Below are positions 42,285 through 51,620 of a stretch of 64,000 nt of DNA, in pieces (position 1 is the stretch's first letter; each line of letters opens with the position of its first letter). The translations under genes and the position numbers were made by a program. Location of the stretch: positions 43,911,124 to 43,975,123 of the forward strand of contig OY757016.1 in NCBI GenBank assembly GCA_963580285.1, written 5' to 3'. The stretch comes from Lucinisca nassula (Eukaryota > Mollusca > Bivalvia > Lucinida > Lucinidae). The notes under the pieces are model-generated. The model did not search any database and was not told the origin of the DNA. It saw only the letters and a program-made list of their open reading frames with translations.

Positions 42285-42735
42285 ATTGGTTTGGAGTTTT
42301 AGGGCACAATCAACACTATTAAGGTCATATCGAGCCAGTCAGTTTACCTATCCGCACTTTTCATGGGAAGTGGTTAAACAGTCCTTTGCCAGAAACTGAC
42401 AACTGCCTTTCTTGAATCAGCAGAAAGGGGAGAGTGAGTGAGTGAATTTTAGTTTTACGTCCCACCAACAGCTAAGGTCATACGGAGACGGGACCTCGGT
42501 TTAAAGACTCATCCGAAAGTCTGGAGAAGCCCGGGATCGATCCTGCGATCCCTGGTTTACAAGGCGAGTAGCGTAACCACTGCACCACGGAGGCTTCTCA
42601 GAAAGGGGAGAATGACCATGGAAAAGATTTCATGATCAATCTCCACAAAAGAAAGTTGCCGTCCCTGGCAGGTACAGAGCCCACCCGCTCCTGATCACCA
42701 GTCAGATGTGCATCCGCCTGAGCTGCTACAATATA
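42285..42735 (-). mobile_element. SINE-B, split by SINE-C
   Basis: Reverse copy from TTGGAGTTTTAGGGCACAAT to CATCCGCCTGAGCTGCTAC. It is interrupted at 42,434-42,598. Its tRNA-like head is at the right end. Confidence 0.8.
42434..42598 (-). mobile_element. SINE-C, complete, 13-bp target duplication
   Basis: A 165-bp reverse copy is flanked by perfect repeats CAGAAAGGGGAGA (42,421-42,433 and 42,599-42,611). In sense it begins AGAAGCCTCCGTGGTGCAGT with a tRNA-like A box and a GGATCGATCCC B box. It ends AAAATTCACTCACTCAC. Confidence 0.9.
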
Positions 42736-42775
42736 TCATTGCAACTTAACCAAAGATTTGATTTGATTTTCATCA

Positions 42776-42945
42776 TGAAAACATGCCTATACAAATACAT
42801 TGTAAATTTTACAGCTGAAAAAAATGAAAATTTTAAGATGAAAAATTGTGGCAGGGATAAGAAGAACAAGGTTTACCCCTGTATACCCCAGTTTCACTAT
42901 ATAAAAGTGGGGTTCAAGGGGGTCAAAATTATATAGGTGTGTTTT
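42776..42945. mobile_element. HP-4 MITE lacking its hairpin
   Basis: The ends ATGCCTATACAAATACATTG and AATTATATAGGTGTG are inverted, but the central hairpin is deleted (GGCAGGGATAAGAAGAAC in its place). Confidence 0.7.
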
Positions 42946-43647
42946 CGTAATGTGGTGACGTTGACCTTACTTTCAAGGGCACAGGCCCCACATAACTCAG
43001 GTTTTGCCTGCCTGAACCCTATCTCTTCTAGTTTTAATCAGAAAATTTACTGTTTTGGAGGTCTGAATGGAATGGATGTGTTATAATGTATTCAGTACAA
43101 AAAGGGAATGAAACACTTAAACCCAAAGAGCATATGAACGTTGAGTTACAATTGTTTTAAATGTCGAGACCACTTTATACATTGAACTGACATCCAATCA
43201 GAATAAAACACCTCAACTGGCCCTCAGGGTCATAAAAAAGGAAATCCAAGCTTCTGTGTTCCCTGGAGTATTATTCTGTGCACGCAGGGTGACAGAAATT
43301 GCAATGTCCAATAGAAAAAAATAGAAATCACATTGCTTAATTGTCTGAGAGATTCCTGGAATAATTCGTTTGAATGGTCTCCACCCCTTGCTCATAAATT
43401 TCTTAACTGATTAGCCGCTTCTTTGTGCTTCGTTCAGGGCCATGCCATGTGACTAAACGGGCATTCGGAATTGTTCACAAGGGGCAAATAAAATGGCTGG
43501 AAATAGTCAGCGGGTATTAGAATACCAGATTTTGTCTCTTGTAGTTTTTAATTGGAACATTTTTCTTTGATTGAATGATTCTTAAGTAAATTAAATTGGC
43601 TAATCCTTATTTTGAATGGCAGATATCTGTAACATTTGTACACTTGA
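42946..43647. other. unassigned stretch
   Basis: A minus frame at 43,213-43,395 has no recognisable features. No repeat seen. Confidence 0.35.
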
Positions 43648-43937
43648 TTTTGTTTGTTTGATTTGAGATGTAACATCCCCGTCAACACTGTATAGGTCAT
43701 TTTTGGAGACATTGCTTCCAATTTTGTGGGACTTTCACCTGACATTGAGATGGAAATTGACTTATCAAGCCCTGTCGCCCAATGAAACCAATAGGGTTTA
43801 TAAGCATGGACGGGCCTACTCGCACCGCTTTACCTATCTTATAAACAGTTTACCAGTACTCGTTTGCGGTCTGTTTCAGCTCTGCATGGAAGCATAATGC
43901 AGCCCATCTATTTCTTCAAGCCCTGATGGGCGGGGGA
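43648..43937 (-). mobile_element. SINE-A
   Basis: Reverse copy, near complete, with a deletion that removes the GGGCAGGCTTAGATCC block. Confidence 0.75.
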
Positions 43938-43962
43938 GGTTTATACACTTTAGTGCAGTTTT

Positions 43963-44010
43963 TAGCTCCCTTGCACAAAAGCATAGGGAGAGCTATTGCT
44001 ATAAAGCTAC
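43963..44010 (+). mobile_element. hairpin-start element fragment (AGCTCCC type)
   Basis: AGCTCCCTTGCACAAAAGCA then TAGGGAGAGCTATTGCTAT. This is the terminal hairpin form seen at 21,495, without its body. Confidence 0.5.
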
Positions 44011-44023
44011 CGTATTTACAGTT

Positions 44024-44300
44024 TAGTTTGTTTGAATTGAGGTTTAAAGTCCCCGTCAACACTATTTAAGTCATTTTGGAGACATTGCTTCCAATTTTTT
44101 TTGACTTTTACCCGACATTCAGAGGAAATCACATCTCAGTCCCTGTCACCCAATGAAACCAAATTGCCAATAGGGCTTTTGTATGCATGACGGTCCAACC
44201 CGCACCACTTTGACTGGTCAGACTTAGACCTTCTAAGCGATGTGCGGTCGGATTCAGTTCTGCGTGGAAGCATCTTGCAGCCCAATGTATTTCTCCAACC
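44024..44300 (-). mobile_element. SINE-A
   Basis: Reverse copy with a duplicated AATTGCCAAT near the middle and a deletion before the AGTACT block. The 5' tip is missing. Confidence 0.7.
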
Positions 44301-44549
44301 GTATCTGCTTACAGTTTGCAAATGTCCTGTTTGGGGGCATATATGGATCAGTAATTAGCACAATGAAACAAAAGGATCTGCAAGCACTGGAAAGTGTGTG
44401 ACAAATCAGTCTTAGCCCAAGTTCAGAGCCATTTTTTTCAGCCTTAACTCTCAGAAACAATCAGCTCACAGTGGTCCATTTGTTCAAAACTAATGGTGTC
44501 ATTACCTAACTTATTGTTAAAACTTTGATCATTTAACATGACGTTAATA

Positions 44550-44708
44550 CAGTAAAATTCCTTTAAAACCACCTTTGGGACTGGTCAAAAGTGGCTTTTA
44601 TTAGGCAGAAAATACAAAGAAAGACTATTGACTGAAACTTTCAAAATAAGTTTCTTAAGGCAGAATTACTGTCAGTTTTTTGGTGGTCTTAATAGCAGAA
44701 TTTTACTG
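44550..44708. mobile_element. TA-2 MITE
   Basis: The ends CAGTAAAATTCC and GAATTTTACTG are inverted and flanked by TA (44,548-44,549 and 44,709-44,710). It is 159 bp and pogo-like in form. Inside, ACCACCTTTGGGACTGGTCA resembles text at about 23,475 and 56,010. Confidence 0.75.
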
Positions 44709-44724
44709 TACTGATATTTTTGCA

Positions 44725-44780
44725 GAAAAAATGTGAGCAGCTTTTGCAAAAGCTGCTCTCATTTTTCGAGCAAAAATAAC
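44725..44780. repeat. short hairpin AAAAATGTGAGCAGCTTTTG
   Basis: AAAAATGTGAGCAGCTTTTG is followed directly by its inverse CAAAAGCTGCTCTCATTTTT, a near-perfect 40-bp palindrome. Confidence 0.7.
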
Positions 44781-44883
44781 ACTGTATTAGATATTATACT
44801 TGCTAGAACAGTTAACAGTTTGACCACTTACAAGCTCGTTAAGCTAACATTGCTTTGAACAACTGGCCCTAGTGCTGCCCAGT

Positions 44884-45184
44884 TGGCCCCTGTCCATTGT
44901 GGCTTGGAGAAATAGATTGGGCAGCATAATGCTTCCATGGCAAAATGTTTCCACACAGAGCTGAAAGTGACCACATATGAATGCTGATAAACTGCTTAGA
45001 AGGTCTAAGCCTGCCCAGCCAGAAGTGGTGCGAGTCCGACCTTCCCTGCATGTAAACCCTATATGTTGGTTTCATTGGACGGCAGGGCTTGAGATGTCAT
45101 TTCATCTCGGTGTTGGGTAAAAGTCCCACAAAATAGGAAGCAATGTCACCAAAATGGCCTAAATAGTGTTGACAGGGATGTTAA
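44884..45184 (+). mobile_element. SINE-A with its tail displaced
   Basis: The SINE runs to TGACAGGGATGTTAA. The tail CCTCAATTTAAACAAACTAA appears 118 bp further on at 45,308-45,332. About 120 bp of unrelated sequence was therefore inserted just before the tail. Confidence 0.7.
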
Positions 45185-45332
45185 TTATGTTCTATACAGG
45201 GTTATCCTTTGGAAGCAAGAAATACACCACAGAACTGGAAAATATGAAGTGTACATGCTTTCTAGGCCAGACTAGCTAGTTTCGGCCAATATTTAAAGCT
45301 CGATCAAACCTCAATTTAAACAAACTAAACCG

Positions 45333-45775
45333 GTGCTTCCAGTGTTTTGATTATTCTTCTTTTGTGACTGGTCATGTAAATTTCCCATTTGGGCTGAAAA
45401 AAGATTTGCATGGCCCTTGATTAGTTTCCTACTAAACCTTTCATCATGTGACCTCAAGGTTTTAGGAAGCTTCCAGAACACTCAGATTAATGAGCATGTG
45501 ATGACCATTTTCTTAATGACAGTAGATTTAGCGGATATTGTTGCTTTAGGCTGATGCCACTCTGCAATTTCAGCAAGATATAATCGGATGCCAACGCATT
45601 TTCAGATTCCCGTGCATGCATTTAAACTTCTGAGTCATCATTTGTTGCAATTTGTCCGATTCATCTAATTTGTCTAATTCTCTAGAGACAAAGGTCAGAA
45701 TAGGACAGGAAGAGACCATTTTGGTAGTCTCGCAGTAAATCACTACACTGACCCTTGTTGGTATTGATTTGGACA
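45333..45775. other. unassigned stretch
   Basis: A minus frame (45,570-45,821) runs into the next MITE and has no features that I recognise. Confidence 0.35.
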
Positions 45776-46238
45776 AGGCCATCCTAAAAAAAATTTTGTT
45801 TGCTGTGCTCCTACCCATCATATGTGAGGTGGGTAGGAAGGTAGGTCTTTTTTTTTTTTAGATCTGAAAAGATATTTGACCCTTAAAGCACCATACAACA
45901 ACCGGAAACATCATTTCAAATACTTATTTTCTGATTTTTCAGAGAAAATCAGGCTTGAAATTTCATTTGAATGGTCTGCTAGGCAGACCATTCAAATGAA
46001 ATGTCAAGCCTGAATTTCTCTGAAAAAAAAATAAAACAGCAAAAAAAAAAAACAAAAAAAAAAACAACAAGAATGGCATCTTCTTGAAATTTGGCTTAGT
46101 GTGTTAAATTTGAGTTTAATCAGGATTTCAAAAAAAAAAAAAAATCTTTTCCTAAGAATGGTATTAAAATTTTTTGGGTAGGGGAAATCTGTGTGGGTAG
46201 GTAGGAGCACAGCAAACCAAGAATTTTTTAAGGATGGC
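45776..46238. mobile_element. MITE-J with 40-bp terminal inverted repeats
   Basis: The left end GGCCATCCTAAAAAAAATTT, TGTTTGCTGTGCTCCTACCC is matched, inverted, by GGTAGGAGCACAGCAAACCA and TTAAGGATGGCC at the right. The interior contains an HP-5 hairpin and several poly-A runs. The target duplication is not clear. Confidence 0.7.
45890..46060. mobile_element. HP-5 hairpin nested in MITE-J
   Basis: TTGAAATTTCATTTGAATGG and its exact inverse CCATTCAAATGAAATGTCAA meet near 45,985. AAATCAGG and CCTGAATTT extend the arms. Confidence 0.7.
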
Positions 46239-46386
46239 CCAGTATTTTGCTTTGTCCTGAAGCTCGTTTGCATGCGAGTGAAGATGCAACATCTCATTTT
46301 TAGCTTGTCTGGACTAAGACCACGAACAGCTATTGCCAAGCTCCCGGGTGTTTGTTGCTGGCATCCAGATTTGATTAAAGTTATTT

Positions 46387-46450
46387 AACCCATAACATGC
46401 CAATCACGAAAATTGTCGTCTGCTTTGACGTCTACCGTTACTTTAAGAAG
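46387..46450. mobile_element. TTAA-2 left-end fragment
   Basis: TTAA then CCCATAACATGCCAATCACG and GTCGTCTGCTTTGACGTCTA. It is cut before the hairpin. Confidence 0.6.
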
Positions 46451-46474
46451 TCATAGTTTATTTTGTATTAAGCG

Positions 46475-46735
46475 TGATGATGCTTCCACGCAGAGCTGAA
46501 ACTGACTGCACATGAGTACTGGTTAACCACTTAGAGGATCTAAGCCTGCCCAGGCAAAGCAGTGTGAGTCGGCCCGTCCATGCTAATAAACCCTATTGGT
46601 TTCATTGGGTGACAGGGCTTGAGATGTCATGTCATCTCAATGTTGGGTAAAAGTCCCACAAAATTGGAAGCAACATCTCCAAAATGACCTATAAAGTCTT
46701 GATGGGGACGTTAAACCTCAAATCAAACAAACAAA
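46475..46735 (+). mobile_element. SINE-A, 5'-truncated
   Basis: It starts TGATGATGCTTCCACGCAGA and keeps the full 3' part to CAAATCAAACAAACAAA. Confidence 0.8.
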
Positions 46736-47427
46736 TATTTGAAGATATATGCTGTCCTGCCATCATCACTGTCCTTGACCTTCAGGCCAAGGTCACAGAC
46801 TAAACAAATTAGCCTTCAAGAATTTTCTGTATAGTTCTTCAGTGGTGATTGTCCAGAATTTCTGCTTGCAAATTTTTCTCCAGGACGTTGTTTTCAAATG
46901 ATAAAAACCCTTATGATTTGAATACCTCGGGGATTAATACGATCTTAATACAGTTCTTGGTTCCAATTTCGGTAAATTAAGCTAATTTGAGGGTATTATG
47001 CAATATTGGTGCAATAATTAGAGTAGTCACTTCACTCCTCCTTCATTATACGAGCTCTGCCGAGCAAAAATGTAATCTTCAAGCAAGTCTTGAATCCGAG
47101 CAAAAATGTAATCTTCAAGCAAGTCTTGAATGGGCCTGTACACAAACCTGGCAGAAATACAACCATTCTTGCTTGCATGAAATGGCAGTCCCTGTAGTGC
47201 ACAATGAAGACTCTGATCAGACTGCGCAGATGTGCAGTCTGATCTGAGTCTTTGCTGGGCACATGCATGCTCTGGGATCCCTTATCACATGGAAGTGCCA
47301 ATTGGTGTCAGAAATGACATTATCATTTTTTAGGCAAATCATAAAGCAAATTTAAATCAACATCTGGCAATTGGAGATGTTTTATTAAGTTTCAGAAAAG
47401 ACACATGCATTTAAATAGGTCTTGATC
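46736..47427. other. unassigned, with a 36-bp duplication and a hairpin
   Basis: CGAGCAAAAATGTAATCTTC and AAGCAAGTCTTGAAT occur twice in tandem (47,060-47,131). A hairpin CTCTGATCAGACTGCGCAGA and its inverse lies at about 47,211-47,254. No gene is recognised. Confidence 0.4.
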
Positions 47428-47590
47428 CTAAGTATTGGGACAGAAAGGCCTAACCAAGCAGTGTAGACCCTGATCAGACTGCTCCTGAAGGAGCAGTCTG
47501 ATCAGGGTCTACACTGTTTGCCATTCAGTCTGGAACTTTTGGACTCCTTGCCGGATCATGAACAAATTGGTTGAATTTTAGGATTATCAC
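47428..47590. mobile_element. MITE-H with perfect hairpin
   Basis: CCTAAGTATTGGGACAGAAA precedes a perfect hairpin at 47,459-47,516. Its arms are 27 bp, AGTGTAGACCCTGATCAGAC on the left, meeting at CTCCTGAAGGAG. GATCATGAACAAATTGGTTG follows. Confidence 0.75.
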
Positions 47591-47937
47591 AAGAAGTCCT
47601 CAAGGAGGTCAAATTTTTACAATTTTTATGGTAGGCACATCAAAAGTGGAACAATCTGCATGTTGTAGTCTGGTGTTGCATTTTGAAGAGATACCATTTC
47701 TCTCATTAAATCTGAATTCCAAATATTTGATGAATGAAGCATAATTGGATGCAAATTTTAGCATCTGCTAGTGTCAAATTGCCTCATGTAAAAATAGGTT
47801 TTCAGAATTCTGAGTGAAAAAAAAAAAAACCCGAATCAGATGCAAGCTTTGGAAGAATGTGACATGCATAAAAATGAACAAAATTATGTACAGACATCCC
47901 TTGGGCATTGGGACAGCATCTCTCTGCATTATGCCTG
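47591..47937. other. unassigned stretch
   Basis: AT-rich, with a poly-A run at 47,818. No gene or family seen. Confidence 0.35.
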
Positions 47938-48229
47938 CTTTTGTTTGTTTGATTTTAAGTTTAACATCCCCGTCAACACTGTAAAGGTCATTTTGGAGAT
48001 GTTGCTTCCAATTTTGTGGGACTTTTACCTGACATTGAGATGAAATGACATCTCAAGCCCTGCCGCCCCATGAAACAAATAGGGTTTATAAGCATGGATG
48101 GGCCAACTCGCACCGCATTGCCTGCACAGGCTTAGATCCGTTAAGTGGTTTACCAGTACTCGTGTGCGGGTCGGTTTCAGCTCTGCGTGGAAGCATCATG
48201 CAGCCTATCTATTTCTTCAAGCCCCAATG
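47938..48229 (-). mobile_element. SINE-A, full-length
   Basis: Reverse copy carrying CGCACCGCATTGCCTGCACAG, a variant shared only with the copy at 48,469. This marks the two as products of one duplication. Confidence 0.8.
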
Positions 48230-48468
48230 GGCTGCACAATTAGTTAACCTCTTATAATGCCAAAAACTGCAATGGAAGATCAGGTGGTTTTTCTTTAGGT
48301 ACTTTGGTTTTTGCCCACCTGATTAGCGATCGGCTAAAATATAAGTTGAATAATCTTGAAAGTGCAATAAATAAAAAACAAGATAATGATAATAATAATA
48401 ATAATAATAATAATAATTGCATTATTATTGGGAGCACAAAGCAGAAAATGTGTCAGTTCAACAGCCAT

Positions 48469-48740
48469 GTTTGTTTGTTTGATTTGAGGTTTAACATCCC
48501 CGTCAACACAGTTTAAGGCATTTTGGAGGCGTTGCTTCCGATTTTGTGGGACTTTTACCCGACATAGAGATGAAAGGACATCTCAAGCCCTGCCGCCCAA
48601 TGAAACTAATAGGGTTTATATGCACGGACGGGCCAACTCGCACCGCATTGCCTGCACAGGCTTAGCCTCTAAGCGGTTTACCAATTACTTGTGTGCGGGT
48701 CGGTTTCAGCTCTGCGTGGAAGCATCACACAGCCCCAATG
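48469..48740 (-). mobile_element. SINE-A, duplicated copy
   Basis: Sister of 47,938-48,229. A small deletion removes the CATCTATTTCTTCAAG block near the 5' end. Confidence 0.8.
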
Positions 48741-48776
48741 GGCTGCACAATTAGTTAACCTCTTATAATGCCAGAT

Positions 48777-48968
48777 ATCGGTCATTCTCTCCCTTCCGCT
48801 GATTCAAGAAGGTCAGTTGTCAGTTTCTGGCGAAAGAATGTGCACCGAACTGGTTAACCGCTTACGTATAAGCCTGCCCAGGAAAGTGTTGATAGGTAAA
48901 CTGACCGGCTCAAAAATGACCTAAATAGTGTTGACTGGGCCGTAAAACTCCAATACAAACAAACAAAA
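48777..48968 (+). mobile_element. SINE-B, 5'-truncated, 12-bp target duplication
   Basis: The body from CGGTCATTCTCTCCCTTCCG to CAATACAAACAAACAAAA lies between perfect copies of ATAATGCCAGAT (48,765-48,776 and 48,969-48,980). The duplicated unit at 48,247-48,270 lacks the SINE and shows the near-empty site ATAATGCCAAA. Confidence 0.9.
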
Positions 48969-49146
48969 ATAATGCCAGATACTGCAATGGAAGATCAGAT
49001 GGTTTTTCTTTAGGTACTATGGTTTTTGCCCACCTGAATAGCGATCAGCTAAAATATAAGTTGAATAATCTTGAAAGTGCAATAAATAAAAAACAAGATA
49101 ATAATTGGGAGCACAAAGCAGAAAATGTGTCAGTTCAACAGCCATG

Positions 49147-49325
49147 TTTGTTTGTTTGATTTGAGGTTTAACATCCCCGTCAACACAGTTTAAGTCATTT
49201 TGGAGACGTTGCTTCCGATTTTGTGGGACTTTTACCCGACATAGAGATGAAAGGACATCGCAAGCCCTGCCACCCATTGAAACTAATAGGGTTTATATGC
49301 ATGGATGGTCCGACTCACACCACTT
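49147..49325 (-). mobile_element. SINE-A, third member of the duplicated set
   Basis: Only the 3' half plus a few bases to GGTCCGACTCACACCACTTT. It ends without a target repeat that I can see. Confidence 0.7.
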
Positions 49326-49477
49326 TAAAATGGCCATTTTATATTTGAACAAAAATGTAAAGATTATATATAACCATTTGTGGTCATTTTTACATTTTTG
49401 GGATCAGTCTTTAATCATGTTATATCAAAGCCATGTTATAATCAAAATTGTTATAAAAACTACAGTGTTTCCATAAT

Positions 49478-49630
49478 AATCCTAAGTATTGGGTCAGACA
49501 GGCCTAAGCAAACAGTGCAGATCCAGATCAGACTGCTCCTAAATGACCAGGGTCTACAGTGCCATTCTGCTTCCACTTTGTGGACTCTTTTACTGGATCG
49601 TGAAACAAATTTGTTAAAATCTTAGGATTT
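49478..49630. mobile_element. MITE-H with decayed hairpin
   Basis: CCTAAGTATTGGGTCAGACA, a broken AGTGCAGATCCAGATCAGAC hairpin, then GATCGTGAAACAAATTTGTT. Confidence 0.6.
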
Positions 49631-49988
49631 TGATTTGATTGATTGATTTGAGGTTTAACCCTTGTCGTGCTGACTATTCATATATGCCACACCCACTACC
49701 GATTATCAACCAATCAGATTACCTGTAGCAAATTATTACAACAAATTCACAACCTGAATGACAAACAATGTAGATCCCGATCAGATGGCTTCTTCAGAAG
49801 CCATCTGATCTGGATCTACATTGTTTCAAAGAAAAGGCATATCAGGGCTCAGCAGTACAAGGGTTAACATCCCTGTCGACACTGTATAGGTCATTCTGGA
49901 GACATTGCTTCCAATTTTGTGGGACTTTTACCCGACATTGAGATGAAATGACATCTCAAGCCCTGTCGCCCAATGAAACCAATAGGGG
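49630..49988 (-). mobile_element. SINE-A, split by TTAA-1
   Basis: Reverse copy TTTGATTTGATTGATTGATT to AATGAAACCAATAGGGG, interrupted exactly at its own TTAA (GAGGTTTAAC) by the MITE below. Confidence 0.8.
49659..49863. mobile_element. TTAA-1 MITE, intact, inside SINE-A
   Basis: 205 bp. The ends are CCCTTGTCGTGCTGA and TCAGCAGTACAAGGG. TTAA lies at 49,655-49,658 and 49,864-49,867. The hairpin at about 49,765-49,828 is nearly perfect. The host SINE proves the borders and the TTAA duplication. Confidence 0.92.
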
Positions 49989-50034
49989 AATTATTATAAG
50001 CAAGTCCTCAAGGTGTCCGAATTTTTAGGATTTT

Positions 50035-50130
50035 TAGGGCATTGTCTTTCATTGGCAGATGATTCATATAAAATGTCAAGCCCTTTATGTCTGAAAAAAA
50101 AGAAGCAAAAAAAAAAAAAAAAATGTGGTC
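50035..50130. mobile_element. HP-5 remnant
   Basis: GATTCATATAAAATGTCAAG then a poly-A run and ATGTGGTCT. It is one arm only. Confidence 0.4.
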
Positions 50131-50348
50131 TTTGTTAGAATGTTCTGTAATGCTTGAAAAAACTACAACGTCATCATTATACAAGCAATGTCAAATTTAA
50201 AATTAGCATCTAGTGCATGACAATTACCATTAAATTAAGTGTTTCTAAGAGCTCTTTAAAATTCCCCGGAATTTTCTGAGCACTTGTTCAGTATTTGTTG
50301 TTAGTATTAATTCTGAGATAAGTATCTCTAATTTTCCACAGCTGTATG

Positions 50349-50432
50349 TTGTGGATTCATAACATGTTGTGGGTACTCCTTAGAATTGCCTCAGTGAGGC
50401 AATTCTAAGGAGTACCCACATCATGTATGTTT
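50349..50432. mobile_element. HP-4 hairpin core
   Basis: TTGTGGGTACTCCTTAGAAT, meeting at GCCTCAGTGAGGC, with an almost perfect inverse. No outer ends remain. Confidence 0.65.
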
Positions 50433-50668
50433 GTGGAGAAATCAGAAAAAATAGCCTCAGAACTGGTTCTTAGCAAGGGATCTGATTTGCAAATGTGTGA
50501 AACCAGCTACAAACGATCCCTCATGGTTTGCTGTTTGCTGGAACATTCTTGAATGACACTGTCATTTCCTGGAATTTTCTTGGATGACAGTTTCATGACA
50601 ACAAATGAAATGTGCAATGTATTACATTACATGTCGTCAGCATGTCTCAGTGATCTTTCTGAAGGTGT

Positions 50669-50958
50669 TTTTATTTGATTTGAGGTTTAACATCCCCGTC
50701 AACACTATAAAGGTCATTTTGGAGACTTTGTTTCCAATTTTGGGGGACTTTTACCCGACATTGAGATGAAATGACATCTCAAGCCCAATGAAACCAATAG
50801 GGTTTATAAGCATGGACGGGCCGACTCGCACTGCTTTACCTGGGCAGGCTTAGATCCTCTAAGAGGTTTACCAGTACTCGTGTGCGGGTCGGTTTCAGCT
50901 CTGCGTGGAAGCATCATGCAGCCCATATATTTCTTCAAGCCCCGATGGGTGGGGGCCG
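50669..50958 (-). mobile_element. SINE-A, reference full-length copy with target duplication
   Basis: A 290-bp reverse copy flanked by perfect TTCTGAAGGTGT (50,657-50,668 and 50,959-50,970). This fixes the true SINE-A ends: GGCCCCCACCCATCGGGGCT-like at 5' and CAAATAAAA-like at 3'. No recognisable tRNA boxes exist between these borders. Confidence 0.92.
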
Positions 50959-51050
50959 TTCTGAAGGTGTAAAGCTAATTAAGTGGGTGGGGTGTATTTG
51001 GGGGGGGGGGATGGGGAGGGTTTCCTTCATTTTGATTGTTAGGAATTTAA

Positions 51051-51235
51051 CCCATTGTAGGCTGGAACCTTGGCAAACAGTGTAGGCCCAGATCAGACAC
51101 CACAGGTGTCTGGCCTGCACTATTTGCTAACAGAATTTTCCATCATAAGTACAATAGAAATGAAAAAAAAAACAGGCCTGCCACCCCTCACATGAAAAAT
51201 GGACTTGTCCAACTTATAGTGGTGGAAGAATCCCC
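51051..51235. mobile_element. TTAA-3-like MITE
   Basis: TTAA then CCCATTGTAGGCTGGAACCT, then a shortened hairpin GTGTAGGCCCAGATCAGACA at 51,078-51,127. The right end is unclear. Confidence 0.55.
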
Positions 51236-51245
51236 TAGTATACAA

Positions 51246-51550
51246 TCAGTTAACAGCCCAGTCAACACTATTTAGGTCATATTGTGTTGGTCAATTTGTC
51301 TATGCACACTTTTCCTAGGCAGGCTTATACACGTACATAAGCGATTAACCAGTACAGTGCACATTCTTACACGGGAAACTGACAACTGCCCTTCTTGAAT
51401 CAGCGGAAGAGAGTCAGAATAACTGTGGAAAAGATTTCCAGATCAGTCTTCACAAAAGAATGTCCCAGAACCCGGCAGCCATCGGACCCATGACCTCCAT
51501 GATCGCCAGTCAAATACGGTCATATCTGGCTGAGATACTGAGGCCGGGCC
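51246..51550 (-). mobile_element. SINE-B, diverged
   Basis: Reverse copy from TTAACAGCCCAGTCAACACT to ATCTGGCTGAGATACTGAGG. The tRNA-like B box is degraded. Confidence 0.7.
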
Positions 51551-51620
51551 AGGTACTTACAAGTAAAAAATTGCTCCATGTTGGAGCAAAGGAGGAAGCG
51601 CTGCGGAAAACAACTTTTTT

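Larger units (their letters stand above)
48221..49146. repeat. tandem segmental duplication, unit about 511 bp
   Basis: GCCCCAATGGGCTGCACAAT at 48,221 recurs at 48,732. Each unit continues with TTAGTTAACCTCTTATAATG, a GTACTTTGG/GTACTATGG block and TTGAATAATCTTGAAAGTGC, then leads into a reverse SINE-A. Unit 1 has an AAT microsatellite (about 48,388-48,416). Unit 2 lacks it but has a SINE-B insertion. Confidence 0.85.
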
